Below, one piece after another: positions 35,049 to 43,352 of a DNA stretch of 64,000 nucleotides. Both the position numbers and the translations under genes were made by a program. A model generated the notes under the pieces. That model worked only from the letters and a program-made list of their open reading frames with translations. It was not told the DNA's origin and ran no database searches. Source of the stretch: Klebsiella spallanzanii (GTDB taxonomy: Bacteria; Pseudomonadota; Gammaproteobacteria; Enterobacterales; Enterobacteriaceae); NCBI RefSeq assembly GCF_902158555.1, contig NZ_CABGGS010000002.1:1-64000 (forward strand), written 5' to 3'. The stretch's first letter is position 1; every line of letters begins with the position of its first letter.

Positions 35049-36548
35049 GTGACGCTCAATACTTCTCAGGTCAGTTACTACATGACTCAGCGTAAGAAAG
35101 GTGTAACCCAGCATATCTCGGCCATGAAGGCCGGTATCTCTGTCCGCTCCGGCCGCCGGATCGAAAAAGATCAGTGGTCAAAAGCCGGGGCTCGTCACTG
35201 GCGGACGCGCAAAGACCCTCTTGAAGCCGTATGGGACAGCATGCTTGTTCCCCTGCTGAAGGAGAGACCCGCTCTGATGCCGACGACTCTGCTGGAAATG
35301 CTGCAGGATAAATATCCCGGTCAATACCCCAACAGTCTCCGCATGACAATGCAACGGCGGGTCCGCGAATGGAAGCTGCAGTACGGTGCAGAGCAGGAGG
35401 TGATGTTCCGCCAGAGGCATCAGCCCGGCCTGCGTGGCTTGTCGGATTTTACCGAACTGAAAGGTGTAGTTGTCACCATCGCCGGTAAGTTGTTGGCGCA
35501 TAAGCTGTATCACTTCCGCCTGGAATGGAGCCACTGGAGCTGGATGCGGGTCGTGCTGGGTGGTGAGAGCTTCTCTGCCCTGGCTGAAGGCCTGCAGGAA
35601 GCGCTCGGACAACTGGGCGGCGTACCTGCAGAGCACAAAACAGACAGTCTGCGGGCGGCATGGAAACAACAGGGTGAAGACGGACGCCGCGAACTGACGG
35701 AGCGTTATGCCGCTCTCTGCCGGCACTACGGTATGCAGGGGGTGCACAACAATGCCGGGCGGGGCCACGAAAATGGTTCGGTTGAAAGCGCTCACGGCCA
35801 TCTTAAAAGGCGTATCCGTCAGGCACTGATACTGCGGGGCAGTAACGACTTCAGCACTCTGGAAGAATACCAGGCCTTCATCACTCAGCAGGTCATGCGG
35901 CACAACCGCAACAATCAGGATCTGGTGAAGGAAGAGCGTCCTCACCTGAAGCCGCTGCCGCTTCGTCGCAGCGCCGACTACGACGAGCTGACTGTGAGGG
36001 TCAGTAGCAGCAGTACCATCAACGTGAGGCACGTCGTCTACAGCGTGCCTTCCCGGCTTGTTGGCCAGCTGTTACGTGTCCGCTTATGGGACGATCGCCT
36101 GAGTTGTTACGTGGGCAGCAACGAGGTCATGAGCTGCCCCCGGGTCAGGCCTGAAAAAGGGAAAACGCGGGCCCGGCGTATCGACTTCCGGCATGTAATC
36201 GACAGTCTGGCGAAGAAGCCAGGTGCGTTCTGCCATGCCACACTGCGAAATGACATCCTGCCGGATGATGAATGGCGGAGGCTGTGGCGTCGCCTGTGTA
36301 ACCATCTGGAGCCCGAGATGGCGGGAAGGTTGATGGTGCACGCTCTGAAACTGGCGGCGGGATATGACGATATCTCGGTCGTGGCCAGAGGCATGGAGCA
36401 GATGCTGAACACCCCGGGAGAGGTCGATCTGCACCGGCTGATGCGCTTCCAGGGGATAAAGGAAAAGGAACTGCCGGCGGTCAGCGTGGTGCAGCACAAC
36501 CTGAGCAGTTATGAGCAACTGCTGCGTGGCAAGGGAGGTCTGCAGTGA
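35049..36548 (+). CDS. istA: IS21-family transposase IstA
   Basis: A 499-residue IstA transposase. The N-terminal helix-turn-helix region is followed by the DDE/retroviral integrase core: DFTELKGVVVTIAG (first D), EHKTDSLRAAW (second D) and GRGHENGSVESAHGHLKRRI (E). A C-terminal Mu-type domain follows. Full length. GTG start at 35049 with AGGAAAT upstream. Stop overlaps istB by 4 bp. Probably active. Confidence 0.93.
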   Translation: MTLNTSQVSYYMTQRKKGVTQHISAMKAGISVRSGRRIEKDQWSKAGARHWRTRKDPLEAVWDSMLVPLLKERPALMPTTLLEMLQDKYPGQYPNSLRMTMQRRVREWKLQYGAEQEVMFRQRHQPGLRGLSDFTELKGVVVTIAGKLLAHKLYHFRLEWSHWSWMRVVLGGESFSALAEGLQEALGQLGGVPAEHKTDSLRAAWKQQGEDGRRELTERYAALCRHYGMQGVHNNAGRGHENGSVESAHGHLKRRIRQALILRGSNDFSTLEEYQAFITQQVMRHNRNNQDLVKEERPHLKPLPLRRSADYDELTVRVSSSSTINVRHVVYSVPSRLVGQLLRVRLWDDRLSCYVGSNEVMSCPRVRPEKGKTRARRIDFRHVIDSLAKKPGAFCHATLRNDILPDDEWRRLWRRLCNHLEPEMAGRLMVHALKLAAGYDDISVVARGMEQMLNTPGEVDLHRLMRFQGIKEKELPAVSVVQHNLSSYEQLLRGKGGLQ

Positions 36549-37300
36549 GCAATATCCACCACCTTGAACGCAGCCTGCGTAAACTGCGTCTGACACGTGT
36601 TGGCGCGGAGTGGCATGCGCTGGAAAAACGCGCGCTGGCGGAAGGCTGGACCCCGTCGCGTTATCTGCTGACATTATGCAATGAAGAGCTGCTGTGGCGC
36701 GAGAGCGAAAAACTGCGCCGCTATAAAAAGGAGGCTCGGTTGCCGGTGGCCAAAACGCTGAGCGAGTACGACTTCAGCCAGGTACCGGAACTGAATGGCG
36801 CTCAGTTCCGGCAGCTCTGTGAAACGACAGACTGGGTTGATGCGGGTGAAAACGTCTTGCTGTTCGGCGCCAGCGGGCTGGGAAAAAGCCATCTGGCGGC
36901 AGCGATCGTGGATGGTGTTGTAGCCCAGGGCTACCGGGCCCGGTTTTACAGCGCCGGAGAACTGCTGCAGGAGCTGCGCAAAGCCAGAGCGCAGCTGAAA
37001 CTGAATGAGCTGTTACTGAAACTGGATCGCTACCGGGTGATAGTGGTGGATGACCTTGGTTATGTCAAACGCGACAACGCTGAAACGGGCGTGCTGTTCG
37101 AGTTAATCGCGCATCGGTACGAACGCGGGAGCCTGGTGATCACCAGTAACCATCCGTTCAGCACGTGGGGCAGCATCTTCGTGGATGAGATGATGGCGGT
37201 GGCCGCTGCAGACCGGTTGATCCATCACGGATATATGTTCGAACTGAAGGGAGAAAGTTACAGGAAAAAGACGGCAAAGGCAGTAACCAGCGCGGCTTAA
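36545..37300 (+). CDS. istB: IS21-family helper ATPase IstB
   Basis: A 251-residue AAA+ helper of the DnaC/IstB family. Walker A FGASGLGKSHLAAAI near residue 110, Walker B RVIVVDDLGYV near 167, sensor VITSNHPF. It directs target choice by IstA. Start overlaps istA (ATGA-like arrangement), the typical coupling of IS21 genes. Confidence 0.93.
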   Translation: MSNIHHLERSLRKLRLTRVGAEWHALEKRALAEGWTPSRYLLTLCNEELLWRESEKLRRYKKEARLPVAKTLSEYDFSQVPELNGAQFRQLCETTDWVDAGENVLLFGASGLGKSHLAAAIVDGVVAQGYRARFYSAGELLQELRKARAQLKLNELLLKLDRYRVIVVDDLGYVKRDNAETGVLFELIAHRYERGSLVITSNHPFSTWGSIFVDEMMAVAAADRLIHHGYMFELKGESYRKKTAKAVTSAA

Positions 37301-37363
37301 CGCCGCACTAAAGGATGCGGCCAGCATAGTTGGCGCCAGTCGGCAAAACTAGTTGACGTCTAA

Positions 37364-37634
37364 TAGCAGCATTTTCCATGAACAGAGCTCCTTCTAAATT
37401 AGACGGAGCTCTAAGCTAGCGATCCCGGGACTGGAATTACAGGCGGCAGTGGCTTGACGCTTACAAGTGATCTACTATTCCGCACAGCTATTTAGATCTA
37501 TCATTTTGAATAACTAACTTCAGAGTTAATATCACTCAGAATAAATCTAATATCTTTTTTTTGAGATATCTTTCCTTCTATTGCAATTATAATTTTCTCT
37601 TATAACATCTTGTCGGGTTGGTATTATAACAATA
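37364..37634. other. Gene-free spacer after IS21
   Basis: Holds an 8-bp inverted repeat AGAGCTCC/GGAGCTCT (37384-37391, 37405-37412) and a GACGCTTAC sequence (37456-37464) that matches the outer end of IS66-family elements in right-end orientation. The rest is AT-rich. No gene is supported. Confidence 0.45.
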
Positions 37635-37700
37635 TAGTACAATAGCTATGACGGTATAGCATAATAGACATAACAGCATAGTGCAATAGACATATTAATA
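37635..37700 (+). repeat. Three tandem 22-bp iterons
   Basis: Three direct repeats at exactly 22-bp period (starts 37635, 37657, 37679). Shared pattern: TAG, 2-3 variable bases, CAATAG or TAATAG, a variable base pair, then ATA/ATG. They lie in AT-rich DNA upstream of a Gp2/YfjJ-like replication-associated gene. Such 22-bp iterons are typical of initiator-binding sites at plasmid-type origins. Origin function is inferred. Confidence 0.55.
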
Positions 37701-37910
37701 TAATAAACCAATGTATCACATGATGGTATTACAACTAACACACAACCAATATATCGCATTATGATTTACATTAGCCATTATAATTAAAGAATCAATTAAA
37801 ATAATTAGCCCCAATAAAAACCATAACAGTCTAAGCTTTATGATTACCTCAAAATTAATTATTACTGCCCTATTGATAATATTGATACTCAATAACTTAC
37901 AGGTAAAACA

Positions 37911-38534
37911 ATGGTTAATGTAAACAGTAATGGTCCATTAAACACAAACTACATGAAGAGAATCAAAGATACATTAAATAAATCACTTAAAGAGCATTTC
38001 AGGACAATGGTACTCAGAATCGACCTGAGGCTACCGGATGATAGCCCATATGAAAAAGACCCAATGTTGATTACTCGCTTTATTGAATCCCTTAAATCTC
38101 AGAAGAATGCTGACCAACTCAAGAAAATATCCTTAGGTAAAAGGACTCATCATTGTCGCATCAGGTATGTATGGGTCAGAGAGTTCAATAAGAACGGTAA
38201 GAAACATTACCATCTGGCGTTATTCTTAAACAAAGATACTTACGCTTACCCGGGTTCATATAAACCAGATCATGAAGGTAACTATCACCATAACCTTGCA
38301 TATATGATTATGGAAGCATGGGTACGGGCATTAAAGCTTCCAAAAGAAGACAATTACCAGAAGCATTACAAACTCATTCATTTCCCTGAAAATTGCTATG
38401 CACACCTGAACAGATACTCCTCAACTTATCTGGAGGATTATATGAACGTTATAAATAGACTGAGTTATCTGGCTAAGGAATACAGCAAAGACTCTTCGGA
38501 CAACCAGAGGAACATTGGCTGTTCTCAGTGCTGA
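37911..38534 (+). CDS. Inovirus Gp2/YfjJ-like protein
   Basis: A 207-residue protein of the YagK/YfjJ C-terminal (inovirus Gp2-like) family, common in P4-like islands. The HUH-like signature region includes RIRYVWVREFNKNGKKHYHLALFLNKD, with HYH in place of the usual HUH, and further LAYMIMEAWVRAL and LIHFPENCYAHLNR. Related proteins are thought to be nicking-type replication initiators of filamentous phages, although island copies are not characterised. The iterons upstream suit such a role. Full length. Confidence 0.75.
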   Translation: MVNVNSNGPLNTNYMKRIKDTLNKSLKEHFRTMVLRIDLRLPDDSPYEKDPMLITRFIESLKSQKNADQLKKISLGKRTHHCRIRYVWVREFNKNGKKHYHLALFLNKDTYAYPGSYKPDHEGNYHHNLAYMIMEAWVRALKLPKEDNYQKHYKLIHFPENCYAHLNRYSSTYLEDYMNVINRLSYLAKEYSKDSSDNQRNIGCSQC

Positions 38535-38693
38535 TTAATGGTTTTATAAAACATTAGAATGTCAGAAAGCTATTCCCTGTACAGTATTTCGTTACTGCCG
38601 TGTGGATGGTGTGGAGAAGAAAGCGTCAACGGTTATTACCACCAGCATAGACGCTTCTCCATATCTCTCAGCATCCATATGGGGACAGACACC

Positions 38694-38912
38694 ATGACCA
38701 ATCAGAACAACAATACCAGCCTGCTTAACGACAAGATGGTCGATATGAAATTCATTACAGAATTTACAGGATTAACAGATAAATGGTTTTACAAACTAAT
38801 TAGCGAGGGACAATTCCCAAAGCCTATTAAGTTAGGACGTAGCTCAAGATGGATGCAAAGTGAAGTGGAAAAATGGGTTAATGAAAGAATTAATCAATCA
38901 AGAAATCATTAA
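38694..38912 (+). CDS. alpA: AlpA-family transcriptional regulator
   Basis: A 72-residue AlpA-type regulator (MerR-like winged HTH): KMVDMKFITEFTGLTDKWFYKLISEG, then FPKPIKLGRSSRWMQSEVEKW. AlpA of CP4-57 activates integrase expression and excision; P4 Vis has a similar role. ATG at 38694 gives the normal family length and is preceded by GGGGAC. The frame stays open upstream to ATG 38559 and would add 45 residues containing LLPCGWCGEE. This could be an in-frame small zinc-finger protein or leader. Confidence 0.85.
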   Translation: MTNQNNNTSLLNDKMVDMKFITEFTGLTDKWFYKLISEGQFPKPIKLGRSSRWMQSEVEKWVNERINQSRNH

Positions 38913-39268
38913 GTCTTAATACCCCTACGTCAATATCATTAAATCAAAAGCTAATAATCATCTATAAATAACTTAGTATATATGCTTCAAAAGGTCACTT
39001 TTAAATCATAGTCAAACAAATTCCACACAGGGCTGGGTAATAATACCGTCATATTAATTATGTTACCAGAAATAAAATTTAGAAATATTTTACACATTTC
39101 AAAATGTTCACTCAAGGCATATAAAATTAACATTATTGAAACAAATTAGGTGTGTTCATGCATTGTACACCGCATCATCAAGTAAACGAAAACCCCAATC
39201 CATGAGTTTTCATCTGGTGTTTAATTGAGCATTTTTCTGACAAAAACTCCAAATAAATCCATGATATA
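38913..39268. other. Gene-free AT-rich spacer between alpA and the DUF3987 gene
   Basis: No open frame, RNA gene or promoter that I can support. It leads into the large inverted repeat at 39269-39303 and the convergent end of the DUF3987 gene. Confidence 0.4.
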
Positions 39269-39303
39269 GTTGCTACAATTGCTACCGTAGCAATTGTAGC
39301 AAC
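39269..39303. repeat. 35-bp perfect inverted repeat built from four heptamers
   Basis: GTTGCTACAATTGCTAC (39269-39285), one C, then GTAGCAATTGTAGCAAC (39287-39303). Each arm contains the heptamer TTGCTAC twice, so the site holds two direct and two inverted copies. No T-run follows, so it is not a classical terminator. The four-fold arrangement suggests binding of a dimeric or tetrameric protein at an origin, operator or partition-like site. Confidence 0.85.
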
Positions 39304-39429
39304 CAGATGCTCTACCTTAGTATATTTTTTATGTACTCCAAACAAGCTTTTCAGAGCATCATTTTTCTTTACATCTCAAAGTCAGAGAAGCAAAAAAAAT
39401 CAACAAGTACAATACATCTTAATAATATT

Positions 39430-41127
39430 CTATAATCCTGAAAAATCAATGTAGGATTCCTTACCCTGTATATGTTTAGATGTATGAAAAATAGTAAAAG
39501 GAGCATTTAAAAGAGAATCACCTTCACCTGGCTCTGGCTTTGCTGGAACAAAAATACCTGTATCTAGTAAAAATACCTGCTGAGCACGAACCACATTTGA
39601 TTCATTGGCATAAAAATTATTCACGCTTTGCGAGACAATACTTTTATTTATACGTGGTAATACATACATCGCCCCGGCAGGGCGATTATAACCATAAACA
39701 ATGTAGTTCTGAGAAACCATTTGATCAAATAATTCCTTCAGCTTACTTGTGTTCCTGAGCCTGTTTGGCGCTTTCCTTCTGAAATATTCAAACTTTAACG
39801 GAACAAATTTATTATCAGCAAACAAATTCCTTACCCAAACATAGATTTCTTTGGCATCTTTTTCAAACTGGTAATCTTCTGACAACGTATAAAATATTTT
39901 GCGGGCCTGCTCAAGGTACCATCTCATAATGTTACAGGCGCTGGCCATATAATCAGCCCCCAACTCACTGGAACTGTCATTACTGAAATAATGGAATATA
40001 GCTGCCATTCTCGCAGCGTTCGCTGATGATTTTGAGGCGATGTCTCGGATATGATAAAGCTCTTTTCCTTCAACCATTTTACCTTCGATTTCATTTTTCA
40101 ACTGATTACGGATTTCCAGTGCTCTATCTGATAGTATCAACGTTTTCTTTTCATATGTATTACGGAGGATAGATTCTTTTTGCTGAGAAAGTAAAACACG
40201 AATCCTGCCATGAAAATTTTCAAGACACTGTCGTGAACGACTAAAATTTATGTTATCCGTTCGGCTCCCGATAGTACTTTTGGCTGAGGCAAACAGGAAG
40301 CGAGGAAGAAAGCCGACATCTTTAGCAAGCCCCCCGTCTTTTTCAAAGTAATGATTTACAACCTTTGGTTGTGCCATCAATGAAAATGTGATACAGGGCT
40401 TAATAAATGTAAATGTTCCGTCAGCTCTTTTCTGTACATGTTCTCCTTCTTCCCAACCTTTGTTGAATATACCGAACTGGTTACTGGCATATCCTCTGAA
40501 AAAGATAATAGCTTCATCAGAAACAATCCCGGCATGGGAACATACAGCAACGCCATCAGTAAAAGCTTTCAGTGTCGTGTCTTCGTAGAGAATAGTTAAA
40601 CGCTCAGGTTTTTGTGGCTCATTTCTTAAATGTAGTATGAAAGCATTTTCCATATCCTCAACACTTTCCCTTTCTTCATCATCAGGATTTACATAAGAAG
40701 ACTTTACATTACGTTCGAGTACTTTCTTCCTGAGACGCCATAGTTCAAGATCCACCTTATATTCAGCTACACGATCCACATAGTCCTTGTTGAGCTCACT
40801 CATAAATGTATGAAATGGCTCCATGATTTGTTTATTAATTGTTGTTTTACCTTCGCCAGACTCAGCTATTGTCAGTAAATAAAGACAGCATGTTTCAGGC
40901 TGTATGCTGTGAGGAAGCGCGACGTTAACCAGTGGCTGACAGGCCATTGATGCTGCAGCCAATACTGTATTGCCGATAATCTCTGTGGGGATTTGTGAGT
41001 CATCATGCAGTACTTCAATAAGATCTCTCATTAATGGTGGAAACTCGTATGATGGAAAATCACTGTTGATATTGTTCTTCTTATTAGCATCACTTAATTC
41101 TTTAATGATTGAGTACACCGAGTTCAT
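39430..41127 (-). CDS. DUF3987 protein (YfjI-like, P4-type satellite)
   Basis: A 565-residue protein of the DUF3987 family, related to YfjI and primase-associated helicase-like proteins of P4-type elements. Walker A-like AESGEGKTTINKQIMEP near residue 90 and an EDTTLKAF/SDEAIIFFRGYA segment near 200 indicate a RepA/DnaB-like ATPase core. SLMAQPKVVNHYFEK follows. The C-terminus contains a winged-helix-like stretch (FEYFRRKAPNRLRN). Such proteins accompany small initiators in satellite replication modules. Full length. The 35-bp palindrome lies just downstream. Confidence 0.75.
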   Translation of the reverse strand: MNSVYSIIKELSDANKKNNINSDFPSYEFPPLMRDLIEVLHDDSQIPTEIIGNTVLAAASMACQPLVNVALPHSIQPETCCLYLLTIAESGEGKTTINKQIMEPFHTFMSELNKDYVDRVAEYKVDLELWRLRKKVLERNVKSSYVNPDDEERESVEDMENAFILHLRNEPQKPERLTILYEDTTLKAFTDGVAVCSHAGIVSDEAIIFFRGYASNQFGIFNKGWEEGEHVQKRADGTFTFIKPCITFSLMAQPKVVNHYFEKDGGLAKDVGFLPRFLFASAKSTIGSRTDNINFSRSRQCLENFHGRIRVLLSQQKESILRNTYEKKTLILSDRALEIRNQLKNEIEGKMVEGKELYHIRDIASKSSANAARMAAIFHYFSNDSSSELGADYMASACNIMRWYLEQARKIFYTLSEDYQFEKDAKEIYVWVRNLFADNKFVPLKFEYFRRKAPNRLRNTSKLKELFDQMVSQNYIVYGYNRPAGAMYVLPRINKSIVSQSVNNFYANESNVVRAQQVFLLDTGIFVPAKPEPGEGDSLLNAPFTIFHTSKHIQGKESYIDFSGL

Positions 41128-41243
41128 CCCTTTCTCTTAATTAATCTGTTTTAGCCCATGATACGCCAGTATAAGCAAAAAAATCGAGAGCTTCCGAATG
41201 AAGTGTTTACATATCAACGACGGTTTAAAACCACACCTTTCGC

Positions 41244-41453
41244 GTGCGACACTGTCTTTGTCTTTCATTCAATATCTATGGGGTCGCTCAGACACTCATC
41301 ACCCACTTTACAGGCTTAACCGACAAATGGTTCTACAAGCTGATTAAAGACGGTGAATTTCCGAAGCCGATTAAACTGGGCCGCAGTTCCCGCTGGATGC
41401 AAAGCGAAGTCGAGACATGGGTTCAGCATCGTATCAGTCAGTCACGGAAGTAA
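41244..41453 (+). pseudogene. Second AlpA-like regulator, 5'-damaged
   Basis: The frame contains LITHFTGLTDKWFYKLIKDG, then FPKPIKLGRSSRWMQSEVETW, nearly identical to the AlpA at 38694. The normal N-terminus (KMVDMKF) is missing and replaced by unrelated residues from a GTG. The only nearby ATG is out of frame. It is probably a truncated paralogue from duplication or from a second satellite. Expression from GTG 41244 remains possible. Confidence 0.65.
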
Positions 41454-41551
41454 TTAAACTCCAACAATAACAATCCATAAATCTTATCGTACCCATCAGG
41501 CAGCCTGTAAAGCCCTGTAAAACCCTCAAACTATAAACCAAGTAAATTCAT

Positions 41552-41692
41552 ATGGTTAATCATTGTCCCTTCTCAAAACTCCTTACAGTGCGTTTAAACA
41601 ACATCGACGGAAAAGGTGGCGTATTGAATAACATTAACAGCGATTTCAAATACCTCATAAACCACAATCATCCAGCATCTGAAAGTGAATAA
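41552..41692 (+). CDS. Possible 46-residue small protein
   Basis: An ATG-to-TAA frame of 46 codons (MVNHCPFSKLLTVRLN, ending NHNHPASESE) ends 2 bp before the zinc-ribbon gene start. The tight spacing suggests coupling, but there is no clear ribosome site and no family recognised. Low confidence. Confidence 0.2.
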   Translation: MVNHCPFSKLLTVRLNNIDGKGGVLNNINSDFKYLINHNHPASESE

Positions 41693-41694
41693 TT

Positions 41695-42195
41695 ATGCAT
41701 AAGTCCACGTTACAAAATCTGAAGTTGTACCTGGCTCTCGACAGTGACGGTCATTACGTGATTTCGAAAGAGATGAAAAACACTTCTGATGCTCAGTGGT
41801 TCTGTCCCTCCTGCTCTTGCCCTGTGAAACTCCACAACGATACTTCGGGAGAAAATGCCTGGTTTGTACACAACCCCGATGAGGCAACTAAACCGCTATT
41901 GGCAAATTGTGGTTATCTCAACACTGAAATCAAAAGGCGTGTCTTCATCCTGCGGTTACGCACGATGATTGACGAACTGGAGACGTTGACAGCAACGCGG
42001 TACTGGTTCTGCGTATGGTGCAAGGCGCATTATGAAGGGGAGAAACACTGTAAAGCCTGCAACACAGGGATATACAGCATCAGCCATGGCGACTGGTGCT
42101 GGAATTATAATCAGAAGGAAAATGCATCAGAAATCAGCGACCATACAGTCACCCGCATAAATCATCATCACCAGACAGCCTGTACCCCATCCTGA
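41695..42195 (+). CDS. Putative zinc-ribbon protein of P4-like elements
   Basis: A 166-residue protein with paired cysteine motifs: CPSCSCPV near residue 40, and CVWCKAHY with CKACNTG near 105-125. These suit two zinc ribbons. The sequence resembles the putative zinc-ribbon proteins commonly found between alpA-like and replication genes in P4-type islands. WFVHNPDEATKPLLANCGY is a typical middle stretch. Function unknown. Confidence 0.7.
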   Translation: MHKSTLQNLKLYLALDSDGHYVISKEMKNTSDAQWFCPSCSCPVKLHNDTSGENAWFVHNPDEATKPLLANCGYLNTEIKRRVFILRLRTMIDELETLTATRYWFCVWCKAHYEGEKHCKACNTGIYSISHGDWCWNYNQKENASEISDHTVTRINHHHQTACTPS

Positions 42196-42336
42196 CTGCG
42201 TTAACCGGATTAACCCTTACGTTTCCCTGCCCTGAGCGTGAAAAGCGTTTACAGCGTATTTCACTGACGACAGGAATGAGATTAATTTATTGTTTTAATT
42301 GATTATTTATTAAAAAGAGGGAAGGAGTATCCGTTA

Positions 42337-42630
42337 TCAAAACTGTGTAGAACTGAATGTCCAGCAAGCCTCACCCTGTACCATTGGGTCGGAGCGCTGC
42401 ATAAGGTCGAAACACTGGCAGAAAGGACACCAGGTAACGTGGTTGAATGGCTTGCCGGGATAATGCTGCTGAAAGGCTTCACGAAAAGACTCATTCAGCA
42501 GCCCCGTATTGACGATGCTGGCCCGGCAGAATAATTGTTCCAGAACAGCCTCGACAGTCTGGCCCTGCTGCCTGGCAAGCTCCTGGAGCACCTTGTAGAC
42601 CATGACGGTGTGTTCTTTCTTGTGACTCAT
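42337..42630 (-). CDS. Small hypothetical protein
   Basis: A 97-residue protein starting MSHKKEHTVMVYKVLQELARQ, with an N-terminal helix pair and WCPFCQCFD near residue 69. AAGGAAGGG stands upstream of its start, and the XRE regulator gene ends 4 bp before it on the same strand, so the two form an operon. No family recognised. It could be a partner of the regulator. Confidence 0.55.
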   Translation of the reverse strand: MSHKKEHTVMVYKVLQELARQQGQTVEAVLEQLFCRASIVNTGLLNESFREAFQQHYPGKPFNHVTWCPFCQCFDLMQRSDPMVQGEACWTFSSTQF

Positions 42631-42634
42631 ACCG

Positions 42635-43066
42635 TTATCCCTTCCTTTTGCCAGTCATAATCTCAGGGCTGAACACCGCATTCAGGCCGCCTTGCTGAAA
42701 AGCCATGATAACACTGGATTTATCTTCCATATCCAGAGCGTCAAAAATCAGAGTCCACCACTTTTTAATTTCTTCTTCTGAAAAGCGTTTCTGCTTAGCG
42801 TTGTCCGTAAAGGGGTCGCCTTCACCAGTAATGAGCCAGGTCAGAGAACGCCCCGTGCAGGCAGCAATCATAGCCACACTGTCGATACCCGGCACGGTAT
42901 CGGTTTTAAGGTATTTCCTCATGGAGGCTTCGGAAACCCCGCAATCCCTGGCAAAAGAGGCGACAGACTGTTTCCCGATAACAGTTTTCAGGCGCTTACC
43001 AAAGTGCTCAGGTCCTTTTGGCAGAGGAGGCTCTCCCCAGGTCATCTTATTCTGATAGCTCTCCAT
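42635..43066 (-). CDS. XRE-family (phage CI-like) repressor
   Basis: A 143-residue regulator. The helix-turn-helix SVASFARDCGVSEASMRKYL (about 34-53) is followed by SLTWLITGEG, the typical end of a phage CI-type HTH domain. The C-terminal half (FSEEEIKKWWTLIFDALDME) is a short oligomerisation-like helix pair; no LexA-type protease domain. It is divergent from the HsdS-like gene at 43353, so the 286-bp gap holds both promoters, and it may control satellite or restriction genes. Confidence 0.8.
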   Translation of the reverse strand: MESYQNKMTWGEPPLPKGPEHFGKRLKTVIGKQSVASFARDCGVSEASMRKYLKTDTVPGIDSVAMIAACTGRSLTWLITGEGDPFTDNAKQKRFSEEEIKKWWTLIFDALDMEDKSSVIMAFQQGGLNAVFSPEIMTGKRKG

Positions 43067-43352
43067 ACGAATTTACTACCTCATCGCATTCTCACCGTTT
43101 AAGATGAACTAATATCACTAAAACGTAATAAAGTAATTAAAAAATGCATAAACCAATCAAAACAAGCAAATAACCGGAATTTAGTACGTGAAAATATCAA
43201 TAAATCCACTAAAGAAGTAGCATGCAACTCTCCAGTATGACTCCTCCGATCTGGCCTGAAAACGAGACTCATACGTAATAAATTTAAATTCAGTTGACTT
43301 AACCGTGTGGTTCTATACACTCATCATACACATTGTAATTTAAGTTTATTCA

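Larger units (their letters stand above)
34958..37363 (+). mobile_element. IS21-family insertion sequence
   Basis: Contains intact istA and istB. The ends form imperfect inverted repeats of about 45 bp: left TGAGACGACAATAAG and CTGGTGCTGATTATTCTGG; right, reversed, TTAGACGTCAACTAG and CTGGCGCCAACTATGCTGG. The exact outer base and target duplication are not certain, and the flanks do not show a clear repeat. It sits immediately after the last srf-like operon gene. Confidence 0.85.

Noticed and set aside
35178..36032. 284-codon frame antisense to istA
   Set aside because: Shadow frame in GC-rich transposase DNA. istA is clearly the real gene.
34958..37464. Single IS66 insertion spanning 17455 to 37464
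   Set aside because: The 8-bp sequences outside the two ends do not match, and tnpC is absent between them, so a simple insertion is not supported.
37635..37700. CRISPR array
   Set aside because: The repeats are directly adjacent without spacers, only three in number, and no cas genes are present in the window.
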